From Cytophagales bacterium (lineage in GTDB: Bacteria > Bacteroidota > Bacteroidia > Cytophagales > Spirosomataceae): 64,000 nt of DNA. The DNA is taken from positions 124,001-188,000 of the forward strand of contig JAAFJE010000008.1 in NCBI GenBank assembly GCA_013298025.1, in the 5' to 3' direction. Under the pieces are notes generated by a model. That model ran no database searches, had not been told where the DNA came from, and saw nothing but the letters and a program-made list of their open reading frames with translations. Made by a program: the position numbers and the translations under genes. Of the stretch, positions 34,591 to 42,169 are shown one piece after another (within the stretch, counting starts at the first letter, position 1; each line of letters begins with the position of its first letter).

Positions 34591-34627
34591 GCTGTTCCTG
34601 CTTGCCTTGAGCGACAAGCAGAACAAC
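34591..34627 (-). terminator. Terminator-like hairpin after the GHMP kinase gene
   Basis: CTGCTTG (34598-34604) pairs with CAAGCAG (34615-34621), extended by GTT/AAC over a bulge. On the minus strand it is followed by GCCTGTTTTG. It lies between the kinase stop (34640) and the GH109 start (34546). Confidence 0.55.
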
Positions 34628-34639
34628 CCTTGCATTTAG

Positions 34640-35743
34640 TTATGTTGAAAAGTGCGTAAAATCGTAACTAGCATCGTCCACCTCTATAACGTATGCTTTC
34701 CCACCCGCTTGTTCAATCGCTTCTACCACCGCTTCGGGATTTTGGGGTGCATAGGCAAACATACAACCACCGCCGCCTGAGCCATTGATTTTACCCCCCA
34801 AAGCACCTGCTGCTAAAGCGGCTTCTATCATACGGTCGATTTTGGGTGTTGATACCCGTTTGGCTTCACGCAAATTTTGTTGATGTTGGTTGAGCAATGT
34901 TCCTAGCTGTACTTGGTCGAGGGTGGGTTGAGCAAAGAGAGCTTTGGCTTGCTGTAAAATGTCTCTGTCAGAAAGGTTACTCCGCAATAGCATCAGCTCG
35001 TCGGCCGAAAGAATAGCTCGGTAGTCGTCGGCTGATGCTAGTGGAGCGGTATGGAGTTCAAAGTAAGGATTATACGATTTAATTTTTTGGAGTGCCGTGA
35101 GCATTCCAAACTTCACATGTTTAAGTACGCCAATGGTATCTTTAGGTTGGAGCGAATCGCCCAATACAAAACTTCCAAGCGGAGGAGTAAAAGTTTCAAT
35201 GTGCATCGAAGGAACTGTTTCCATGTACATGACTTGTCCGACGGCTGTGGCATAATGGTCCATTTTGCCCCCAGGTTCGCCAAATTCTTCTACTTCTGCC
35301 AAATAAGCCAATTCTGCTATTTCTGCTAAATTGATAGGATAATTGGCCAATTTAAGTAAAAAATGTGTCCACGTAACCACCAATGCCGACGAGCTTGACG
35401 TGCCAGAATTAATCGGAATATTGCCTTGCACCGTGGCTTCAATGCCTTTGTCGAAGGATAGCCCTTTTTCTCTTGCCAAAACATTCATCACGCTTTTGAA
35501 ATAATCACGTGACTGGCTATACACCGAGCGTTCTTCCAACAAGAAATGTTCTTGTTTTTGAATATCTGGTAAATCAATTTTTACCAATGTATCGTTGCGG
35601 TAATGCCCTGTAAGTTGGATTCTTTTAGAGATGGCTGCGGCTATTACGGGCAGACCCAAATAGTCTTGGTGTTCTCCAAACAAACAAATTCGGCCAGGTG
35701 TCGTAATTCCTAGTAATGCGTTGGTCATGGGTTGCGTGGTCAT
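34640..35743 (-). CDS. GHMP family sugar kinase (galactokinase-like)
   Basis: 367 residues from ATG 35743; a second ATG at 35728 is possible, and the open frame before 35743 overlaps the pirin 3' end and a terminator. The three GHMP motifs are PGRICLFGEHQDY (start), INSGTSSSSALVV (the Gly/Ser-rich ATP loop) and GGKINGSGGGGCMFAYAP (C-terminal). The opening motif resembles galactokinases (GEHTDY). It could phosphorylate galactose, GalNAc or a heptose. It lies 93 nt upstream of the GH109 gene, so a GalNAc or galactose kinase role is a reasonable inference. Confidence 0.85.
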   Translation of the reverse strand: MTTQPMTNALLGITTPGRICLFGEHQDYLGLPVIAAAISKRIQLTGHYRNDTLVKIDLPDIQKQEHFLLEERSVYSQSRDYFKSVMNVLAREKGLSFDKGIEATVQGNIPINSGTSSSSALVVTWTHFLLKLANYPINLAEIAELAYLAEVEEFGEPGGKMDHYATAVGQVMYMETVPSMHIETFTPPLGSFVLGDSLQPKDTIGVLKHVKFGMLTALQKIKSYNPYFELHTAPLASADDYRAILSADELMLLRSNLSDRDILQQAKALFAQPTLDQVQLGTLLNQHQQNLREAKRVSTPKIDRMIEAALAAGALGGKINGSGGGGCMFAYAPQNPEAVVEAIEQAGGKAYVIEVDDASYDFTHFST

Positions 35744-35808
35744 CGTCTTATTCAAAAATACTTTTTTTGAAGATAAAAGTTTCAACAGTACAGCGTATAT
35801 ACTGCATA

Positions 35809-35855
35809 AAAAAACTGTGCAACCGATTGTGCGGCATTGCACAATCGGTTGCACA
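35809..35855 (-). terminator. 17-bp perfect stem-loop, pirin terminator and possible operator
   Basis: Arms 35816-35832 and 35839-35855 pair perfectly around GGCATT, and the A run at 35809-35815 reads as a U tract on the minus strand, so it terminates the pirin gene (stop 35880). Each arm also contains CAACCGATTG, a near-palindrome with a central CG, the form of many LacI-family operators; it lies about 70-110 nt before the kinase start. Confidence 0.8.
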
Positions 35856-35879
35856 AATAAGAAGAAAACTAACAGATTT

Positions 35880-36758
35880 TTATCGTCCAATGCTAGGCAA
35901 TGGCACAAAACCATGTTCGCCTTCGATTTTAGGAAATTCCTGTGCTTGCCAACGGATTTTGGCCTCCTCAATCAAGGCTTTATCGCTTGCAACAAAATTC
36001 CAATACATAAATCTTTCTTCGGGAAAAGGTTCGCCACCAAAAATATAGACGGTTGTGCCAGCCTGCATCGTAAATTCGCAAAGGCTACCCGATTGTGCTA
36101 CCAAAATACGCCTTGGCTCAAAAATATGTCCTTCGCTTTCTACTTCTCCTTCGAGAATATACATCGCCGATTCGCCGTAAAGTCTATCGCTCAGGTTGAT
36201 AACTGTGCTGTCGTTGGCGATAATTTCTATCAAAAACAAAGGACTGTACACAGGTACTGGCGACTCATGCCCAAGGGCTTTGCCTGCAATGAGTTTGTAT
36301 TGTACACAATCTTCTTCCCATGTGGGCAGTTGGTCGGCTTCGGCATGATAAAAACTGGGCGACATTTGTTCTAAATCTTTGGGTAGGGCTACCCAAATTT
36401 GCAAACCGTGCAAGGATTTATCGGATTGTCGTAGATGTTCGGGAGTGCGCTCTGAATGTACAATGCCATTGCCGGCGGTCATCCAATTGACAGCCCTAGG
36501 CTGAATTTCGACGGCTGTTCCTAGGCTATCACGGTGCATAATACTGCCTTCAAACAAATACGTAAGGGTGGATAGCCCGATGTGTGGATGCGACTCAACA
36601 TCGAAGTTTTCGTACTCACTTAGTTTGACAGGCCCCAGATGGTCGATAAAAGTAAAAGGGCCAACCATGCGTTTGGTACGAAAAGGCAACAACCGACCAA
36701 CCATAAAATTGCCCATCAGGTGTGGGCGTTCTTCGATAATGTGACTGATATTTGACAT
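35880..36758 (-). CDS. Pirin family protein
   Basis: 292 residues, standard pirin length. It has the bicupin signatures: LGPVKL with ESHPHIGLSTLTYLFEG, and ERTPEHLRQ; the metal-binding histidines lie in HPHIG and the following H...E pattern. Pirins are iron-binding cupins; some oxidise quercetin, others regulate pyruvate metabolism. No partner gene points to a specific role. It has its own strong terminator. Confidence 0.9.
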   Translation of the reverse strand: MSNISHIIEERPHLMGNFMVGRLLPFRTKRMVGPFTFIDHLGPVKLSEYENFDVESHPHIGLSTLTYLFEGSIMHRDSLGTAVEIQPRAVNWMTAGNGIVHSERTPEHLRQSDKSLHGLQIWVALPKDLEQMSPSFYHAEADQLPTWEEDCVQYKLIAGKALGHESPVPVYSPLFLIEIIANDSTVINLSDRLYGESAMYILEGEVESEGHIFEPRRILVAQSGSLCEFTMQAGTTVYIFGGEPFPEERFMYWNFVASDKALIEEAKIRWQAQEFPKIEGEHGFVPLPSIGR

Positions 36759-36804
36759 AGAGGTGACGTTTAGACTAATTTTTTGTGACGAATATAAGCA
36801 AGGT

Positions 36805-36840
36805 AAACAAGAACAACTAAAGTAAAAGTTGTTCTTGTTT
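36805..36840. repeat. 14-bp perfect inverted repeat between pirin and SHOCT genes
   Basis: Arms 36805-36818 and 36827-36840 (AAACAAGAACAACT and complement) around an 8-nt loop, followed by T on the plus strand. Its position, 71 nt past the SHOCT gene stop and before the pirin start, suits a terminator for the SHOCT gene. Confidence 0.65.
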
Positions 36841-36910
36841 TTTCCTAAGTATTTAGAAAAATCGCTAACATTCTTTCAAAACTTTGCATAGCAAACGACA
36901 ACGCTAAGTC

Positions 36911-37741
36911 TTACAATCTTGCCAATAGTTCTGCTTTTTTACTAGAAAACTCTTCTTCGGTTAAGATTCCTTTTTGAAACAACCCTGCTAATTTTTCTAT
37001 TTGTGTAAAAATAATGTCGTCTTCGCCTATTGACGAACCAAGAGAAGTAGGCAAAACGGTAGGTGTCTCCATAGCAGCAGCTTTTTCTTGTGGATAGTTG
37101 GCTTGCAGATTTTCTACTGGTTTTGGGGTATCCATGCTTGGTGTGGGGGTACTCAGCGGTACTTGTTGTGCAGTGCCATCGGTAGTTGAGACGAGAGGCA
37201 ACGAAGCAAGTGATACATAGCCAAATTGGCTAGTAAACGACACCGACGAATCTCCACCTTGCTGTTGCGATACACCAGAAATATGATGCTCTAAGGTATT
37301 ATACACCGATACTACTCCGTTGACTTCGAGGGCGAGTCTGCAAACTGGTGCGGGGAAAAAAGCATATTTAACGTTGTTTTGTGCTCCAGAAGATGAAGGC
37401 GTTCCTAATTCGGATGGCCACCAATTGTTGCCCATCCACATACCAGCAAAAGACGGCGATACATTGCTATAGATAACTTGATTGGCTATCAAGTTGGATA
37501 ATTCTTGACAAAGGTTATTTACGGTATTTTTCAAAGAATAATTAAACATATCGCCTACCATGGTCATGCCTCCACGCATCCATTGTCCATTGCCACCTAG
37601 TTCATAAATATTAAATTGAGCCATCGACCCACCTCCATTTTCCACTGCTTGTAGCATCGCTAATACGGCCTCTTGGCTAAGGTTATAACGTGATGCTATG
37701 GCGTTGATTTGTTGTATGCCTTCAGGCGTAAGTTGTTTCAT
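36911..37741 (-). CDS. SHOCT-domain protein
   Basis: 276 residues from ATG 37741. A TTG 15 nt upstream is possible but weaker. The N-terminal part has a helix (LTPEGIQQINAIASRYNLS) and the centre has regular beta-type sequence with WMRGGMTMVGDM, while the C-terminus is a SHOCT module (IEKLAGLFQKGILTEEEFS...KAELLARL). SHOCT modules usually promote oligomerisation. The central part is not recognised. No membrane segment. Confidence 0.7.
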   Translation of the reverse strand: MKQLTPEGIQQINAIASRYNLSQEAVLAMLQAVENGGGSMAQFNIYELGGNGQWMRGGMTMVGDMFNYSLKNTVNNLCQELSNLIANQVIYSNVSPSFAGMWMGNNWWPSELGTPSSSGAQNNVKYAFFPAPVCRLALEVNGVVSVYNTLEHHISGVSQQQGGDSSVSFTSQFGYVSLASLPLVSTTDGTAQQVPLSTPTPSMDTPKPVENLQANYPQEKAAAMETPTVLPTSLGSSIGEDDIIFTQIEKLAGLFQKGILTEEEFSSKKAELLARL

Positions 37742-37949
37742 GATATGATTTGTCAAAACTGTTGAGTATAAAGGTACTACTTTTTAAAGCGTATTACGGT
37801 AGTTGTAGTACATAAGGTACAAGAATTAAAATAAAAGAAATGTTTGTATGATTTATTCAAGATAAAACTATACTAATCAGGTTTTTTTTGTATAAAATAC
37901 CTAACTTGTTCAGTGAATAATATCTAAACATATCAAATCAATAGCTCAA

Positions 37950-38549
37950 ATGATACAGAAACACGGAATCGTTCTAGGTTTATTAATAGGCTTATCGCTT
38001 ATTGTGGGTTCAACGCATTGGTATCCGGGTGGTTCACAGCAAGATGTGCGTTCGGTAGGCTTTAGTTGGCAACACAACTACGTATGCGATTTGTTGGAAA
38101 GCAAGGCGGTAAATGGTGCTTATAATCCTGCCAAATGGATAGCCATTTCAGGCTTGTTTATCTTGTGTTTTAGTCTGTCTTGTTTTTTTTATAGTATTGC
38201 TCAAAAACAGCCTTTGGCAACATACCGCAACATCATGTCGATAGCGGGCATTGCTGCTCCGTTTTTTGCCTTTTGGTTGTTTACGCCGTATCACAATGCT
38301 ATGCTTGCTTTGGGAAGTAGTTGTGCGTTAATGGCGTTAGTGTCTTTACTGGGCTCGCTTATGGCAAGCCGTTATTACGGATACGCAGGTGCTGGAGTGG
38401 TATGCTTGGGATTGGTATGCCTTGCCAATTATATGTACTACAGCCGACATGGCGTAGCACTGCTACCTACTACGCAGAAACTAAGCCTTATATGTACGCT
38501 TTTGTGGCTATTGGTGTTGTATTATGCGTTGCCAGAACGACAACTATAA
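37950..38549 (+). CDS. Polytopic membrane protein, unknown
   Basis: 199 residues with about six membrane helices: residues 7-25, 62-85, 92-112, 118-140, 145-165 and 178-193. The pattern and length are like DUF998-type integral membrane proteins, but no diagnostic motif is clear. It is a single-gene unit ending before a terminator-like stem at 38709. Confidence 0.65.
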   Translation: MIQKHGIVLGLLIGLSLIVGSTHWYPGGSQQDVRSVGFSWQHNYVCDLLESKAVNGAYNPAKWIAISGLFILCFSLSCFFYSIAQKQPLATYRNIMSIAGIAAPFFAFWLFTPYHNAMLALGSSCALMALVSLLGSLMASRYYGYAGAGVVCLGLVCLANYMYYSRHGVALLPTTQKLSLICTLLWLLVLYYALPERQL

Positions 38550-38708
38550 GGAAAAAGATTTATTTTTTTTGAGTGGTTGCCTCATCTAACCTTACAAAGG
38601 TAAAAAATGTAACTATCGACTTATCCAGAACGCTGTTTTTTCCTCTATTTGAGCATTTTTCCAAGCTTCGTAGTAAAGGAGAAATACTTACACAAACGTA
38701 CAAAAACA

Positions 38709-38739
38709 AAAAAAGCAGACTTAATAAGACTGCTTTTTT
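38709..38739 (+). terminator. Terminator-like stem in the 38550-38880 gap
   Basis: AAAAAAGCAG (38709-38718) pairs with CTGCTTTTTT (38730-38739), with three more pairs inside after one mismatch. A and T runs on both sides allow use in both directions. A short open frame over it (38573-38764) is not credible as a gene. Apart from this the 331-nt gap holds nothing I can name. Confidence 0.75.
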
Positions 38740-38880
38740 GAATTACACTTCATCAACAAACTAAAAACCAAATAAAACTACTTTATAATTATCGTAGTCA
38801 ATCTGATAATATGAGAATAAAAGTAAAAAGAAAATTTTATTTTGTCAAAATACTTTTTCTCAAAATTTCAGATAAATTGC

Positions 38881-39039
38881 TGTAGGAGAAGGATTCGAAC
38901 CTCCACGGTGTAGTTAGGTATAGTACAAAATCTGGTGGTCAACCCCAGTCTGTCTTGCGACAGGCATTATACTAACTTTGTCCATGAATCACCACCCCCG
39001 AGACAGGAGGGCACGTCTGCCAAATTTCATCACCCTACA
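38881..39039 (-). tRNA. Unusual tRNA-like gene with a 90-nt structured variable region; GUC-type anticodon
   Basis: Reading the minus strand from 39039: 7-bp acceptor stem TGTAGGG / TCCTACA (one G-U), D arm with AAATTTGGCAGA loop carrying the GG pair, anticodon stem CCCTC / GGGGG, loop CTGTCTC (anticodon GTC at 39004-39002), and a T arm with stem GGAGG / CCTTC and loop TTCGAAT. The variable region (38994-38905) is 90 nt instead of 4-25. It starts and ends with GGTG / CACC, then a 10-bp stem (38977-38968 with 38922-38912, one bulged C), a hairpin CTGTC-GCAA-GACAG (38963-38950) and another based on CTGG / CCAG (38948-38932). No CCA is encoded. The next base is G, like the tRNA-Asp discriminator. 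The D arm resembles class II tRNA-Leu. A promoter lies 36 nt upstream. Function as a decoding tRNA is uncertain. Confidence 0.7.
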
Positions 39040-39074
39040 GTATTGTTGTCATTGTTTCGTTTAACTTGACGGTG

Positions 39075-39105
39075 CAAAATTAATCATAGCTTCACTATAT
39101 TGCAA
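39075..39105 (-). promoter_or_regulatory. Promoter of the tRNA-like gene (TTG-N20-TAATTTTG)
   Basis: On the minus strand, TTG (39105-39103) lies 20 nt before TAATTTTG (39082-39075). Transcription would start near 39068, about 30 nt before the mature 5' end. The spacing equals that of the tetR promoter and of the 51-aa gene promoter. Confidence 0.7.
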
Positions 39106-39255
39106 ATATTTTATAAAAAAAACTTAAAATTTATATTATTTTTAAAAAATGATTATTTTTATTGTCATATTTTCAATAATTACCATTTGAGAAGGCGTTT
39201 TTTTTGAAAAAATTGTAAAACATTTGTAATCATTTCAAACTAAGTAATTGTTACT

Positions 39256-39726
39256 ATGGGAAAAAATCCAGAAATCGACGATATTGATTTAAAAATACTA
39301 GGCCTTTTGATGAACGATGCCAATATGCCTTATACCGAAATTGGCAAAAAAATTCATGTATCGGGCGGCACTGTGCACGTGCGTATGAACAAAATGGAGG
39401 AGGCTGGCATTGTCAAAGGCTCACAATTGATTGTGGACCACACCAAGCTCGGTTGGGATATTTCGGCATTTTTGGGGATTTACCTCGATAAAAGCTCTTT
39501 GTATGCCGAAGTGGCCGACCACCTCATGAAAATTCCTGAAGTAGTGAGCATCAATTACACTACGGGAATTTATTCCATTTTTGCTAAAATTGTCTGCCGT
39601 GACACCGTGCATTTAAGAGAAGTATTGCACGACAAAATTCAAAAAGTAGCGGGCATTCAGCGTACCGAAACCTTTATTTCCCTAGAAGAGTCGGTCAACA
39701 GGGCTGTGCCTTTTGCTAAAATGTAG
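39256..39726 (+). CDS. Lrp/AsnC family transcriptional regulator
   Basis: 156 residues. N-terminal winged HTH (DDIDLKILGLLMND then YTEIGKKIHVSGGTVHVRMN) and a C-terminal RAM/ligand-binding domain (SAFLGIYLDKSSLYAEVADH). Lrp-like proteins sense amino acids or other small ligands and form octamers on DNA. It starts 217 nt from the divergent tRNA-like gene and 242 nt before sufB; no target is evident. Confidence 0.9.
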   Translation: MGKNPEIDDIDLKILGLLMNDANMPYTEIGKKIHVSGGTVHVRMNKMEEAGIVKGSQLIVDHTKLGWDISAFLGIYLDKSSLYAEVADHLMKIPEVVSINYTTGIYSIFAKIVCRDTVHLREVLHDKIQKVAGIQRTETFISLEESVNRAVPFAKM

Positions 39727-39968
39727 CTTTCCTAACGCTATGTGGCTTGTATTCGTATAATTTTTCCTATAGATTTTCTAAAAAAATCGCAAAAAATGCG
39801 ATTTTACTGACAAAAATCATAGAATAATTAGAAAAATTCTAAATTAGCGAACTTTTCTTGTGCTTTTTGGTTTAATTTTGTGTGAGCATCACAGTGTTGT
39901 ATTCATTATATAGTTGAAGATAACTTCTAGCCAAAGGTTATCCGTGCGTTTTTAACAAATTTAAAACA

Positions 39969-41417
39969 ATGGCAAAAGAAGAAATTGATATTTTAGAGGA
40001 AATCACCTCGTCTGAGTATAAATATGGTTTTGAAAGCCATTTTGAAACCGACGAAATTGCGGCAGGTCTCAACGAAGACATTATTCGCCAAATTTCAGCC
40101 AAAAAGAATGAGCCAGCATGGATGCTCGAATGGCGTTTGAGTGCCTTCCGTGTGTGGCAAGGCATGACCGAACCCCAGTGGGCAAACGTACACTACAAGC
40201 CTGTCGATTACCAAGAAATCAAATATTACTCTGCTCCCAAAAAAGCAAAGGTGATTAATTCCCTAGACGAAATCGACCCAGAATTGCGTCGTACTTTCGA
40301 GAAACTAGGTATTTCCTTAGATGAGCAAAAACGCTTATCGGGTGTGGCGGTTGATGCCGTAATCGACTCGGTATCGGTGGCGACTACTTTTAAAGCTACG
40401 TTGGCCGAAAAAGGCATCATTTTCTGCTCAATGTCTGAGGCAATTCAAGAGCATCCCGAATTAATTAAAAAATACTTGGGGTCGGTTGTGCCTGTCAAAG
40501 ATAACTTTTTCTCGGCACTCAACGCTGCGGTATTTTCTGATGGTTCGTTTTGCTATATTCCTAAAGGCGTTCGTTGCCCGATGGAATTATCAACGTATTT
40601 CCGTATCAATGCCGCAGGTACAGGGCAATTTGAGCGTACTTTGATTGTTGCCGACGAAGGCTCTTATGTGAGTTACCTCGAAGGTTGTACCGCTCCTATG
40701 CGTGACGAAAACCAATTGCACGCTGCGGTGGTTGAAATTTTTGCCCACGAAAGTGCAGAGGTAAAATACTCGACGGTACAAAACTGGTATCCAGGCGACA
40801 AAGAAGGCAAGGGTGGTATTTACAATTTTGTTACCAAGCGTGGCATTTGTGATGGAGCCAACTCAAAAATTTCTTGGACACAAGTAGAAACGGGTTCGGC
40901 TATTACGTGGAAATATCCTTCGGTAATTTTGAAAGGCGATAACTCTATCGGTGAGTTTTATTCGGTAGCCGTTACCAACAATATGCAACAAGCCGATACG
41001 GGTACTAAAATGGTACATATCGGAAAAAATACGAAATCTCGGATTGTATCGAAAGGAATTTCGGCAGGACGTTCGCAAAACTCTTACCGTGGATTGGTAG
41101 AAGTGATGAAACGTGCCGAAAATGCCCGCAACTTCTCGCAATGCGATTCGCTGTTGATGGGCGACCGTTGTGGGGCTCATACTTTCCCTTATATTGAGGT
41201 AAAAAACAAAACAGCAACCGTAGAACACGAAGCTACTACTTCTAAAATTGGAGAAGACCAAATTTTCTATTGCAACCAAAGAGGTATTTCTACCGAAGCT
41301 GCCATTGCCTTGATTGTCAATGGTTATGCCAAAGAAGTACTCAACCAATTGCCGATGGAATTTGCCGTAGAAGCACAAAAACTATTGGCTATTTCATTAG
41401 AAGGCTCGGTAGGCTAA
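39969..41417 (+). CDS. sufB: Fe-S cluster assembly protein SufB
   Basis: 482 residues, typical SufB length. The characteristic stretches are [20 protein letters not shown], in two parts, the [19 protein letters not shown] segment with the SufB core cysteine, and the C-terminal [20 protein letters not shown]. SufB is the scaffold of the SUF system with SufC and SufD; these genes are not in the window next to it, since a terminator and a convergent gene follow directly. A TAATTTTG box at 39873-39880 could be its -7 element. Confidence 0.93.
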   Translation: MAKEEIDILEEITSSEYKYGFESHFETDEIAAGLNEDIIRQISAKKNEPAWMLEWRLSAFRVWQGMTEPQWANVHYKPVDYQEIKYYSAPKKAKVINSLDEIDPELRRTFEKLGISLDEQKRLSGVAVDAVIDSVSVATTFKATLAEKGIIFCSMSEAIQEHPELIKKYLGSVVPVKDNFFSALNAAVFSDGSFCYIPKGVRCPMELSTYFRINAAGTGQFERTLIVADEGSYVSYLEGCTAPMRDENQLHAAVVEIFAHESAEVKYSTVQNWYPGDKEGKGGIYNFVTKRGICDGANSKISWTQVETGSAITWKYPSVILKGDNSIGEFYSVAVTNNMQQADTGTKMVHIGKNTKSRIVSKGISAGRSQNSYRGLVEVMKRAENARNFSQCDSLLMGDRCGAHTFPYIEVKNKTATVEHEATTSKIGEDQIFYCNQRGISTEAAIALIVNGYAKEVLNQLPMEFAVEAQKLLAISLEGSVG

Positions 41418-41450
41418 AGATTTTTTATATTAGAACTAATGATTGTTACC

Positions 41451-41482
41451 AAGGCTTCCGAATGTTTTCGGAAGCCTTTTTT
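41451..41482. terminator. Bidirectional terminator between sufB and a pentapeptide gene
   Basis: AAGGCTTCCGAA (41451-41462) pairs with TTCGGAAGCCTT (41467-41478), 4-nt loop, followed by a T run. Both neighbouring genes end toward it. Confidence 0.9.
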
Positions 41483-41508
41483 ATTGCCTGTATTTTGCTG
41501 CAATGTTT

Positions 41509-42072
41509 TTAACTCACTTTTATATCGAAACTACTCAACAAGCCTAGTACTTCGGGCATAGAGAATTGGGCTTGTTTCAAACGATTCTGATTCGGATTGA
41601 TGGTATAATGATAGGCTTTCCGAAAATCGGCTTTTTCTAAATTGGTTTGGTCAAAAGAAGCGTCACGCAAGTCGCAACCTTCAAAGGATGCCTGTGAAAG
41701 GTCGCATTCGCTGTAATCTGTTTCTTGTAACTGACAATTTTTAAAGATTGTTTTTTTCAGTTTGAGGCGATAAAAAGAAGTGTGTTGTAGGTTACAATTT
41801 TCAAAATAAAGCGATAGACCAAACGTATTACATTGGTCGAATCGAAGCCCTAGCAACTTAGCATCGAAGAACTTCACATTCCGAAAAGCTGTACCTAGTA
41901 GCGATACCAAGCTCAGGTTACAATGACTAAAAATACAGTCGATAAACTTGCTATTTGCCAAGCTTACCTGTGTAAAGTCGCAATACTCAAAGCGACAATA
42001 TTCGTATTCGCCCGCAACAAAGGGCGTTTCTCCAAAAGTGATTTTCTCGAAATTTTTATCTTCAAAATACAT
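41509..42072 (-). CDS. Pentapeptide repeat protein
   Basis: 187 residues from ATG 42072; a longer start at 42144 adds a hydrophobic stretch that does not belong to the fold. The body consists of A(D/N)LXX-like five-residue repeats, for example YCRFEYCDF, SLANSKFID, DLSQASFEG, CDLRDASFD, TNLEKADFR, giving a right-handed quadrilateral helix. Relatives include Qnr and McbG, which protect DNA gyrase, and many of unknown role. I see no reason to assign a specific function. Monocistronic. Confidence 0.85.
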   Translation of the reverse strand: MYFEDKNFEKITFGETPFVAGEYEYCRFEYCDFTQVSLANSKFIDCIFSHCNLSLVSLLGTAFRNVKFFDAKLLGLRFDQCNTFGLSLYFENCNLQHTSFYRLKLKKTIFKNCQLQETDYSECDLSQASFEGCDLRDASFDQTNLEKADFRKAYHYTINPNQNRLKQAQFSMPEVLGLLSSFDIKVS

Positions 42073-42169
42073 CTGATAATGGGATGTTTGAAAAAGAGTG
42101 AAAGCAATAGATATAATTTTTATATTTTTAGTCTTCCTTGTCATCGTAATATCAGGAAAACTAAAACAT

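Noticed and set aside
38573-38764. A 63-codon plus-strand frame after the membrane protein gene
   Set aside because: It runs through a terminator hairpin and has no protein-like features.
38881-39039. tmRNA or a group I intron
   Set aside because: There is no tag-peptide reading frame or tmRNA-type ends, and the 90-nt insert is too short for a group I intron and lies in the variable region, not the anticodon loop.
41509-42072. Calling the pentapeptide protein a Qnr-type quinolone resistance protein
   Set aside because: Only the repeat fold is visible; nothing distinguishes it from the many unrelated pentapeptide proteins.
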